A stretch of DNA of 13,466 bases from JAGNZR01 sp051656905 (GTDB taxonomy: Bacteria; Fusobacteriota; Fusobacteriia; Fusobacteriales; Fusobacteriaceae), in NCBI GenBank assembly GCA_051656905.1, contig JBOFJQ010000046.1, forward strand, positions 1 to 13,466. The letters run 5' to 3'. The notes beneath the pieces are model-generated. The model saw nothing but the letters and a program-made list of their open reading frames with translations. It had not been told where the DNA came from and did no database searches. The translations under genes were made by a program, and so were the position numbers. Positions 6,793 through 13,466 of this stretch are shown one piece after another. How positions within the stretch are numbered: the first letter of the stretch is position 1; each line of letters starts with the position of its first letter.

Positions 6793-7512
6793 TTATTTCA
6801 CTAATTTTATTTTATTTTTATATGGTGCTCTTTTAAATGCTAAATTACCTCTTGCTTTTCTCTTGGCTCTTCTTTCTTCTGCTGCTGCTAATCTTTCTGC
6901 ACTAGCAAGTTCATTATGATTTCAAAGACTAGCAACATCTCCTCCAGTATAACCTCTTGCTGATGATGCAAGTTCTAATTCATGGGAATATTTTTCTATT
7001 GCTACTTCAATTCCTCCAAATTGAGCAACTAAATCTAATAAATCATTAGCGCTCTTTTCAATTCATATTTCTTTAGAAGTTCTACCTAAATCTCTAACTT
7101 GTTTTTGAGTTACCCTATTAATTACATATTCTACTTCACCAGTATAATCATATGCTAATGCTTTTCTTGGTGCTTTTAAAAATAAAGAATTTTGAACATC
7201 TTGAACAAGTACATTAATTCTCTTAATCGCATTTCTTCTTTTAGTTCTACTAATAGTTTTATCTTTTAATAGTAACATATCTTTATTTAATTGTTTTTGT
7301 TGTTTCTTAACACTTTTTGCAAGGACATCTAAATCCATTGGTTTATTTTTACCTTTAGAGAGATTCTTAACATCTTTTGCTCTATTTTTAAGTACAGTAG
7401 CAAATTGTCTAGGATTTGCTCTTAAAGCAGTACCTTTATAATAAGCTTCATTAGTAATAGAAGTATTAACTCTTAATTTATATTTCGTTTGTTTAGGTTT
7501 TTGTTTTGTCAT
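6793..7512 (-). CDS. Candidate terminal protein (replication primer), 239 aa
   Basis: Basic, mostly helical protein. The N-terminus is Lys/Thr/Gln-rich (MTKQKPKQTKYKLRVNTS), a Lys-rich helical region spans about 45-115 (KSVKKQQKQLNKDMLLLKDK), a mixed segment with FGGIEVAIEKYSHELELASSARGYTGG follows near 170-195, and the C-terminus is again basic (EERRAKRKARGNLAFKRAP...KLVK). It adjoins and overlaps the polymerase gene by one base (TAATG), as phi29 terminal protein (266 aa) adjoins its polymerase, though in reversed order. Size and charge fit a terminal protein that would supply the priming hydroxyl residue and stay on the 5' ends. I chose the ATG at 7512 (GAGAGAGG upstream). An in-frame ATG at 7548 lies 6 nt after a TATAAT and has no RBS. 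There is no diagnostic motif, so identity is contextual. Confidence 0.55.
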
Positions 7513-9416
7513 TATAGACCTCTCTCTCTTGGAATAAAATCTTTCCATATTAGTATTATACCACTTTTAGTTTCTTTTCTTTGTAATTTAGAATCTTCTA
7601 AAACATCTTTTGATAGGAATTTCTCCATTGTGGTAATGTTCTCTTTAACTCATTTACCTGATGGACCTGAATAAGTTACTTCAAATTCATTATTTTTATC
7701 AATAAACATTTTTGTTTTAGCACCTCTTGAAGTAAATTTATTTAATGATTCTCCTTCCATTTTTCAAGCACCTAACCGATGTTCATCAATATCAATCTTA
7801 TCACTTTGTTTTGACATATAAATAGAATCAGTATCACAATATAAGAAATAATCTTCTCCAGCTGCTCTAATTGTTTGTCATAAATTAAGTCTGGTATACA
7901 TTGTAATCATGGAAGCCACTATTTTATTACTTCATTTCTTTGGGATTGTCTTAACACTCATTAAATTGACATTATCATCACTTCTAGTATTTTCACCAAT
8001 AACTTCAATTAACCTTCCTTCTCATTCAATAGTTTGTCCAATATATTCTTCCATTTCCATAAACTCATCATCAGATAATACTAATTCTTCAGTAAATGAT
8101 TCTCTTTGTGCATGCTTACCATAACTAGCATTTAAAATAGTTTTATAGGTTTGTTTAGAACCGACAAATCCTTTTGCAGATGCTTCTTCCTTTAAAGCAT
8201 ATAAATGTTCTACATAGTCTTTTAAGAAGGGTGCTGTATGAGTATATCAAGTTTGTAATATCGTAACACCTCTAAAATCATATCAATATTGTAATTCTTC
8301 TCATTCAAGTTCATTATAATAACAAGTAAAATCATTTTGATATCTTTCATATCTTCCACCAATTCTCTCTTTTCTCTTTCAATTCTTAAGATTAATTAGG
8401 TTATGTTTCTTACTAATTGCTTCTTCTACATGGATTTTATATCATTTAGTATAAGTAATACCTTCTACAGGTTCAAAATCTTTCTCTTCTATAAAATCAC
8501 CCATTGGTAAGTCTTTTGTCATGGAAGCAGGATGAGCACTATTAATATCATATGCTGCACCATCAATACCTTCAACTCATTGTTCTTCATTTGCTAATTC
8601 TAATACTTTAGGATGAACTTGAGTAAAACCACCATAGAAAAAATTATCTGCTAAATCATATGATTCTTTAGAGATATTAAATAATTTAGTTTGTTGAGAT
8701 AAAATAGGATGTTGAATTAAAAAGTCTCTTGCATATTTTCTTTGTAGTTTCATTCCTAAAGAACCACTAGTCATAGCGCTTTGTCAATTAACTCCATCAA
8801 TATTTAAGTCTGCTATTGCTTGTCTAAAGTCTCTTAATGCTAATCTAACAATATTTACATCTTTTATTAAATATCTTTTAAAGTCTTCATCCATCTCTTC
8901 TCATGACTTAAAAGGTTCTCTATGATAAAAGGATTCATCAAGAACTTCTTCATTCTTATTAATACCATATTGAGCACCTAATGATTCTACTGGAGCACTT
9001 AACATTTTTCAAGAACACTTAAATCTAATAGTAATTCTCTTATTCTTATTGTTTCTAATATTCATAGCACCACTATAAATACTATTACCATTTCTAAACA
9101 TTTCATAACCTGGAACCTTTGGTCTTAATTTATTATACCTTTTTAAAATTTTGTTATTATCTAAATATTTATGAATGAAAAAGAAATCAAAACCTAAATT
9201 ATGAAAATAAATATTAATACTCTTATCTAAAGTTTTCAATGTTGCATATAAATCTTCAATAGTAATTCCATAATATTCTTCATCTGAATCAATGTCTTTC
9301 ATATATCATCCATTAACTTTAGTATCTCCAGTGTCTTTAAAATACTTTGTTTCACTAGTTAAAGTTTCAAAATCAGCAACAAAATTTTGTTGAATTCTAT
9401 TTACTTTTTTCTGCAT
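7512..9416 (-). CDS. Protein-primed family B DNA polymerase
   Basis: 634 aa (phi29 polymerase is about 575). Exo I is FVADFETLT (D15, E17). Exo II is NLGFDFFFI (about 85-95). Exo III is YLIKDVNIV, with the spacing seen in phi29. Pol motif A is YDINSAHP (D290), motif B KTILNASYGK, and motif C YCDTDSIYM (D528, D530). A Lys-rich KTKMF near the C-terminus may stand for the KxY motif. The enzyme should start synthesis from a terminal protein, displace the other strand and proofread. Motif A has SAHP where phi29 has SLYP, putting His at the Tyr steric-gate position. AAAGGAG lies before the ATG. It has its own promoter (9448-9456) and is followed by the terminal-protein candidate in a TAATG overlap. 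Confidence 0.95.
7555..7563 (-). promoter_or_regulatory. Possible internal promoter at the 3' end of the polymerase gene
   Basis: The minus strand reads TGG-TATAAT, matching the other phage promoters, about 43 nt before the terminal-protein candidate. It lies inside codons SGIILI, so it may be chance in AT-rich DNA. Confidence 0.4.
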
Positions 9417-9447
9417 AAAGACTCCTTTATTTTTGTTAACTAAAATA

Positions 9448-9456
9448 ATTATAACA
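9448..9456 (-). promoter_or_regulatory. Extended -10 promoter of the polymerase gene
   Basis: TGT-TATAAT on the minus strand, about 32 nt before the polymerase ATG, followed by a GTTAAC palindrome and AAAGGAG. Confidence 0.7.
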
Positions 9457-9466
9457 TAATAAAAAG

Positions 9467-9497
9467 AAAAATACTCCAAATTAGTTAGAGTATTTTT
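9467..9497 (-). terminator. Bidirectional-looking hairpin terminator upstream of polymerase
   Basis: A perfect 10-bp stem AAAAATACTC/GAGTATTTTT with an 11-nt loop, T-rich on exit in either direction. On the minus strand it backs up the RNA terminator at 9511-9540, insulating polymerase transcription from the RNA genes. Confidence 0.75.
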
Positions 9498-9510
9498 AAA
9501 GTTAAGGTTA

Positions 9511-9540
9511 CAAAAATAAAAGGGTGGGGATTACTCCCCA
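9511..9540 (-). terminator. Terminator of structured RNA 1
   Basis: Minus strand TGGGGA-GTAA-TCCCCA (6-bp stem, 4-nt loop, plus-strand arms 9525-9530 and 9535-9540), then CCCTTTTATTTTTG. It directly follows the ACCA end of RNA 1. A near-identical unit ends RNA 2. Confidence 0.8.
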
Positions 9541-9542
9541 TA

Positions 9543-9687
9543 TGGTGGACCCCGATAGTATTTCACCTATCTCACCTCTCACTTAAGGAGCAAGGCCCTA
9601 CAATTTGACTCTACCTTTGTCGGGAATGTATTCAACCACTATGGGACTTTTTAAACTCTCTATCAGTTATGGGTGTTTTCCTCCCTC
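9543..9687 (-). ncRNA. Structured RNA 1 (ACCA-ended, unknown)
   Basis: About 145 nt from the inferred start (G at 9687, 7 nt after TATAAT) to the ACCA at 9543-9546. There is no ORF with an RBS. Visible helices are AACT-N7-AGTT and, near the 3' end, GATAG-N8-CTATC followed by GGGGTCC-A-CCA. The 7-nt GGGGTCC can pair, with three G-U pairs, with GGGCCTT located between the two helices' upstream sequence and the 3' hairpin, giving a compact acceptor-plus-T-arm-like domain. No proper anticodon or D arm fits. It shares promoter, 3' ACCATATGGG and terminator with RNA 2. Candidates are a degenerate tRNA, a tRNA-like regulator, or a functional equivalent of the 174-nt phi29 packaging RNA. CCA may also simply be part of the conserved palindrome CCATATGG. 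Confidence 0.6.
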
Positions 9688-9693
9688 ATTATT

Positions 9694-9702
9694 ATTATAG
9701 CA
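9694..9702 (-). promoter_or_regulatory. Promoter of structured RNA 1
   Basis: TGC-TATAAT on the minus strand, with TTGAAT about 19 nt upstream as a possible -35. The sequence TTTTGTGCTATAAT is shared with the RNA 2 promoter. Confidence 0.75.
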
Positions 9703-9731
9703 CAAAATCAAAATTTTTATTCAAAATGTAG

Positions 9732-9737
9732 TATAAT
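9732..9737 (+). promoter_or_regulatory. Weak rightward -10 element between the two RNA genes
   Basis: AGTATAAT on the plus strand, aligned with the tail-knob promoter of the second cassette but lacking the TGn extension. Any transcript would run antisense to RNA 2. It is probably a relic of cassette duplication. Confidence 0.4.
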
Positions 9738-9746
9738 TTTATTTAA

Positions 9747-9773
9747 CAAAATAAAAAGGTGGGATTACTCCCA
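9747..9773 (-). terminator. Terminator of structured RNA 2
   Basis: Minus strand TGGGA-GTAA-TCCCA (arms 9760-9764 and 9769-9773), then CCTTTTTATTTTG. Paralogous to the RNA 1 terminator. Confidence 0.75.
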
Positions 9774-9775
9774 TA

Positions 9776-9847
9776 TGGTTGTCAGGGGAGGACTTGCACC
9801 TCCATATTTTAACTTATGAAGTTAAAAGTTTTACTTACTACCCGACC
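9776..9847 (-). tRNA. tRNA-like domain, anticodon CAU (Met or Ile2 type), degenerate D arm
   Basis: Acceptor strands GGTCGGG/CCTGACA pair at positions 2-7 with one G-U pair, leaving a G1-A72 mismatch. Discriminator A and encoded CCA follow. The anticodon arm is TTAAC-TTCATAA-GTTAA with U33, CAU at 34-36 and A37; the helix can extend to 7 bp. The T arm is GGAGG-TGCAAGT-CCTCC, a standard 5-bp, 7-nt loop. The D-arm space is only about 12 nt, lacks GG, and offers 3-4 weak pairs. CAU could mean elongator Met, initiator Met (a 1-72 mismatch is an initiator trait, but the three G-C pairs of the anticodon stem are absent) or Ile-CAU for AUA, a codon common in these genes. Confidence 0.6.
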
Positions 9848-9965
9848 ATAATGTGAGTGTTTAAACTCACCCCTACTCTTAAAGTTTGGTACATACTTGT
9901 ATGCAGGTCGTGGTAGCATACTCCCACCATATTTAAGGTGTTCCTTCCTTGGGAAATCTAGACCC
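9776..9965 (-). ncRNA. Structured RNA 2: long leader plus tRNA-like 3' domain
   Basis: About 190 nt from the inferred start GGGTCTAG (9965) to CCA (9776-9778). The 118-nt leader has several hairpins: GTGAGT-TTAAAC-ACTCAC just before the tRNA-like part, GTGG-N10-CCAC, and CATAC-AA-GTATG. The GTATGC inside the loop of the second can pair with downstream GCATAC, giving a possible pseudoknot or switch. The 3' 72 nt form the tRNA-like domain annotated separately. No ORF with an RBS is seen. The leader may be removed by host RNase P, or the whole RNA may act as one structure, for example in packaging. Confidence 0.6.
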
Positions 9966-9972
9966 ATAATAT

Positions 9973-9981
9973 ATTATAGCA
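9973..9981 (-). promoter_or_regulatory. Promoter of structured RNA 2
   Basis: TGC-TATAAT on the minus strand with TTGAAT about 18 nt upstream. Start inferred at GGG near 9965. Confidence 0.75.
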
Positions 9982-10008
9982 CAAAATACAAATTTTATTC
10001 AAAAAATA

Positions 10009-10017
10009 TGGTATAAT
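10009..10017 (+). promoter_or_regulatory. Extended -10 promoter of the rightward operon
   Basis: TGG-TATAAT on the plus strand, about 27 nt before the tail-knob ATG and back to back with the RNA 2 promoter. Confidence 0.75.
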
Positions 10018-10044
10018 TTATTTATAACCATTTAGGAGGTAAAT

Positions 10045-12129
10045 ATGATACAATTAGCAAATATTAATTTATTTTGAAATAATGAGAGTGAGAATAAACC
10101 TAGTAGGGATTTTATTAATAATATTAATTTTACTAACCTAGAAGGGTCATTCTCTTATGTTTCTCAATTTATAAGAGAAATAGTCTTAACAAATATTAAT
10201 AGTAATTATAATTATGCTTTATATAAGAATCAATATTGATATAAAGTAGGAGAAAAGAAATCAACAAGAGGTTCAAAAGTCTTGATTTTTCAACTTGACT
10301 TATATGCTACTTATTTTTTACCTTATAATTCTCTAAAAGTTCAAACAATAAGAAATATGATTCCTAATCCAACTTCTTTTATGTATAATGATTCAATATT
10401 AGAAAGTGTACCTTTATCATATAAGGAAAAAGAATTAGTTGCTATAACATATCCAGTCACTGTAGGAGAGGTATTTTCAGTATATAATTTACCTATTAAT
10501 TCAAACTCTCTAATTATTGAAAAGAAAATATCACATCTAAAATTTTATAACCACACTCAAAATTTATATTATGTTTTTAATGGTGAAAGAGATGATAAAA
10601 GAAATATCTTATTAATGCCAGTTTTAACTACAGAAGGGACAAGTGAATATACAACTACTTTAAAACCAGCAACAGGTTCACGTAAATATAATTGATTAAG
10701 TGATAAACAAAATTCTGCGTTCCATACATGATACAATGACAATATTTCTACTGGATATATAGTTTCAAAAATGACTTTTATAATTAATCAGAATAGAAGA
10801 ATCAATATTCCTTTATTTGAAATTGATAATATTGAAGATATTAAACAAGAACTATTTGAAACTACACCTATAGGGTTATTTAGAGCTTTGAGATGTGTTA
10901 TTACTCAAAATGGTATTGCTGAATTCAAATTTAATGCTGCTATTTCACAGGCTAGTATTGGAGCTATAGAATGAGAAATGAGTAGAAAAGGTACTCCGAA
11001 GACTGAAGTTATCTCAAATACTATTGAAACATTAAATAGAATTAAAGAAGATGAGCAGTTATTGGGTACTTTTAATGGTATTTATCTATTACCTAATATC
11101 TGTGCTATTGGAAGAGATACTGTAGTTAAAACATATAAAAATGATAAAGTATTGGTAATTGTTACAAATACTAATTCCATAGATATAAATATTCCTATTT
11201 TATTTAATGGTGATGTTAATGAAAACATTTATAGATATAATTCAACTATATTTAACTCTAATGTATTATATAATTACTATAAATTAAAATATTATGATAA
11301 TGATATTGATATAAACTATAATAAAGATGAAGAGAATAATATTAATATTAATGGTAATTTTATTTTTAATGGTCAAGGAACTATTATAAAAAATACAAAT
11401 TATCAAACATTAGAGGAAGGTAATTTAGTGTTACCAGCAAATTTACCAACAACTACTGATGATTATTTAACTTATGTTAATGGTATTAAATCAAGTGTTA
11501 ATACTGGTATTAGAAATAATGATATAAACTCTAATTTTGGTATAGCAAATAGTGTACTTGGTGGTATTAGTGGAGTTGTTGGTGGAGTTATGAGTGGTAA
11601 TCCTTTTGGTGCTGTTTCATCTCTTGCTTCAAGTGTTAGTGGAGGACTTCAAAGTGGAATGCAAAAACAAATGTATAGAGATACTATTAAAGCGCAATAT
11701 GAAGATTTAAAACGAACAAAAGGAACTAACTTACATACTGCAAATGTTGTTGATACCTCTTCATTATTATATCCTATTGAGGGGACATATAAAGAACCTT
11801 TTCAATTAATTGAACTTGATGAAAAAACACTTAAATCATTAAATAATATTATTTATTTCTATGGAAATATTAATCCTTCATTAAATACTTTTGAAGAATT
11901 AACTAACAGAAGTGCTTTTAATTATATAGAATTTGAAAAACAATGATTAGTTGATTATATTAATACTATTGTAGGACTTGATATTGCTACTAAAAATGAG
12001 TTATATAAAACTCTTGAAGGTGGAATTAGAATTTGAAAACAAATACCTAATACTCAATCTTATCCAACTAATTTTTATTTAACTACATTAGAAGAAGGTG
12101 AAGATGAAGAAAATGAAGAACAAGAATAA
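10045..12129 (+). CDS. Tail knob (distal tail tube) protein, phi29 gp9-like
   Basis: 694 aa, continuous only with UGA as Trp (in-frame TGA at 10693, 10972, 11944 and others). Phi29 gp9 is 599 aa and forms the hexameric tube at the tail tip. The N-terminal region holds FQLDLYATYFLPYNS (about 76-90), resembling the conserved EIDVLQTW-type segment of gp9. Residues about 495-535 are Gly/Ser/Val/Ala-rich (SVLGGISGVVGGVMSGNPFG), followed by SGGLQSGMQKQM. This corresponds to the hydrophobic loops that plug the gp9 tube and open a pore in the host membrane. The C-terminus ends in an acidic tail (EEGEDEENEEQE). AGGAGGT lies 4 nt before the ATG. It is first in the rightward operon and overlaps the ATPase start by 26 nt. 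Confidence 0.85.
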
Positions 12130-13264
12130 GAAATTTTTTGAATTACAACCATATATTGATAAGATTCAAGAGGATTATCCTACTATTAATCTTGATAAAA
12201 TGATGCTTGTTATTAATGCTCAAAGGAATATTGGAAAGACTTGAGGAACTCTTGCTTGAGCAGAAAAACACTCTTTTCAACCTGATAAAAAGATAGTTAT
12301 TATTAGAAATACTGATACACAATTAAAACAATTCAAATCAGATTTACAACAAAGATATCATGGAAAATATATTTTTACCGCTAATATGATTTATCAAGCA
12401 ATTCCTACTGAAGTAGAAAATAAAAAAACAGGTGAAACTGTTACTGTATATCAAAAAGGTGCTCATATTGGGTATCTTTGTGCTATTTCTACTTATTTAA
12501 CATACAAATCAAATGAGTTTAAGGATGTTAGTTTAATCTATCATGAAGAGTATAATGAACCTATGAATAGTACTTATAGAGGACTTTATCAACATTGAAT
12601 TGCTTTAATAAAGACTATTGAAAGATTCAATACTCATATGAAAATTATTATGATTGGAAATAGAGAAGAACAAAATAATGAGTTTATGGTGGCCTGAGGA
12701 ATTGAACCTCAAGAAGACTATCAAGTTACTACATTTGAGAAGTTTGGAAAGAATCTAACTGACCCATTATTCTTTATTGAAATTGGAATGAAAGAGTATG
12801 AAGGTTTAGATAATGCTTCTTCACTTGCTGATAGACTTGCATCCATGGATACAGCATCTAATAGATACCTAAATGAAGGAGGATATGTTAGACAATCACC
12901 TCAAGAAGTTAAGAACTTTGAGAATTGAATTGCACCAACATTTAATCCTTTATATTCCTTATATTTAAGAGGTGTTAAATATACATTTGGTAGATTCTTA
13001 ATGTATGAAAATGATGTAGAAGTAGTAAGATATGCAATAGTACCAAGAGATAAATTTGAGGATGAAACATTACCTTCAGTAGGATTAGATAACTTGAGTG
13101 ACTTATCTAAAGAAGCAAAATTATTATCTACTGAAGATAGAAATGGTCAAGCAATTAAACTCTTTAAATTATTTAAGGATGAGAAATTATTCTTCACTTC
13201 ATTTGAAGATAGAATAGAATTTATTATGTATCTACCACGGATACATTTGAGAGAGCAAGATTAA
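12104..13264 (+). CDS. DNA packaging ATPase (phi29 gp16-like)
   Basis: 386 aa (phi29 gp16 is 332). A short Lys-rich start (MKKMKNKNKKFFEL) precedes a Walker A-like INAQRNIGKTW with G44-K45-T46, followed by a strand KIVIIRNTD. Walker B is VSLIYHEEYNEP with H147-E148-E149, so the usual Asp is His while the Glu residues remain. A sensor-like strand MKIIMIGNREEQNN follows. The C-terminal half (from about 250) matches the nuclease-like/DNA-gripping domain by position only. The motor would drive DNA through the portal at 4177-5250. The start is the ATG at 12104 (AAGGTG 4-5 nt upstream); ATG 12113 is possible. The gene runs to the first base of the right ITR, where a terminator sits. Confidence 0.85.
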
Positions 13265-13269
13265 TACAC

Positions 13270-13294
13270 AACACACTTCGGTGTGTTTTCTTTT
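13270..13294 (+). terminator. Intrinsic terminator ending the rightward operon
   Basis: AACACAC-TTCG-GTGTGTT then TTCTTTTG: a 7-bp stem, UUCG loop and U-tract, starting 6 bp after the ATPase stop. It is the inverted copy of the left terminator. Confidence 0.9.
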
Positions 13295-13312
13295 GTATGA
13301 TTTTGTATGTAA

Positions 13313-13400
13313 TAGTATGAGTATTGCTTATACATGATATTTAGTATGAGTATTGCTTAATAGTTGTGGCAAGGTTATATTTTGTTATTTAGTATGAGTA
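13313..13400. repeat. Iterons in right ITR (3 x TAGTATGAGTA)
   Basis: Three inverted copies of the left-end 11-mer lie at 13313-13323, 13342-13352 and 13390-13400, with spacings of 29 and 48 bp. The array mirrors the left ITR but has one unit fewer. Confidence 0.85.
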
Positions 13401-13466
13401 TTGTTTAATAGTTGTGGGACCACCAATTGGGGAAGGTTGGTATAAAAGGGACCACTGCTTATTAAA

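Larger units (their letters stand above)
9511..10022. repeat. Tandem diverged duplication of an RNA/promoter cassette
   Basis: Unit 1 (about 9511-9745) and unit 2 (about 9746-10022) share the same order: AAAATAAAA-GG, TGGG(G)ATTACTCCC(C)ATATGG, a structured RNA, ATTATAGCACAAAAT, ATTCAAAA, GTATAATTT. The edges are well conserved; the RNA bodies have diverged strongly. Confidence 0.75.
13264..13466. repeat. Right inverted terminal repeat (replication origin end)
   Basis: This is the inverted copy of bases 1-232, 203 bp long because it lacks one 29-bp iteron unit. It starts at the last base of the ATPase stop codon, so there is no spacer between coding sequence and repeat. It contains a UUCG hairpin terminator, three iterons, the CCAATTGG palindrome and the GTGGTCCC repeat (as GGGACCAC), and ends in ...CTTATTAAA. 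It is the inferred right replication origin, bearing a covalently linked terminal protein in the virion by analogy with phi29. Confidence 0.95.

Noticed and set aside
7510..7548. Upstream ATG (7548) as start of the terminal-protein candidate
   Set aside because: It lies 6 nt after a TATAAT and has no RBS; the ATG at 7512 has GAGAGAGG and a TAATG overlap with the polymerase stop.
7489..8124. Plus-strand open frames opposite the polymerase gene
   Set aside because: No ribosome binding sites, hydrophobic Ser/Leu-rich composition typical of antisense reading, and complete overlap with a confident gene.
9543..9965. tmRNA or RNase P RNA in the central region
   Set aside because: No tag reading frame with a resume codon and no recognisable conserved P4 elements; the lengths are also too short.
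1..13466. Integrase, excision or lysogeny genes
   Set aside because: No recombinase motifs or att-like sites seen; the genome appears to be a linear replicon with protein-capped ends.

Overview
The window reads as the complete linear genome of a small phi29-like (protein-primed) phage of a wall-less bacterium (Mycoplasma/Spiroplasma/Ureaplasma type). Three observations support this. The two ends are inverted copies of each other (1-232 and 13264-13466). A protein-primed family B DNA polymerase, portal, tail knob, major capsid protein and packaging ATPase are all present. The long genes are open only if UGA is read as tryptophan (genetic code 4). Base composition is strongly AT-rich and every gene has the same codon style, so I see no recent foreign insert. 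Under the standard code most genes break into fragments; the coordinates given here are the re-joined code-4 genes.

Layout. Transcription runs outward from a central control region (about 9417-10044). Leftward (minus strand): DNA polymerase (7512-9416); a basic 239-aa protein that is my terminal-protein candidate (6793-7512); an early block of small genes (two mini zinc-ribbon proteins, an 84-aa helical protein, a predicted PD-(D/E)XK nuclease and a 99-aa protein; 5339-6730); a terminator and strong promoter (5279-5319); then a tightly coupled virion operon of portal, collar/fibre fusion, a 28-aa basic ORF, a 151-aa beta-rich protein, a 99-aa helical protein, a scaffold-like protein and the major capsid protein (249-5250). 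Rightward (plus strand): tail knob (10045-12129) and packaging ATPase (12104-13264).

The central region holds two tandem, diverged copies of a cassette. Each has an intrinsic terminator, a structured RNA ending in ACCA, a leftward TGCTATAAT promoter and a rightward -10 element. The right-hand copy contains a tRNA-like domain with a CAU anticodon loop, a canonical-looking T arm and an encoded CCA, but almost no D arm. The left-hand copy has a less canonical 3' domain. They could be tRNAs, tRNA-like regulators, or functional counterparts of the phi29 packaging RNA; the sequence alone does not decide.

The ITRs carry the presumed replication origins: a terminal TTT suited to sliding-back initiation, a GTGGTCCC direct repeat, a CCAATTGG palindrome and a set of TACTCATACTA iterons (four on the left, three on the right). 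At its inner edge each ITR carries the same UUCG-loop terminator, so both operons stop just before the origins. No lysin, holin, tail lysozyme, integrase or recognisable phi29 p4/p5/p6 homologue is visible. The missing lysis cassette fits a host without peptidoglycan.
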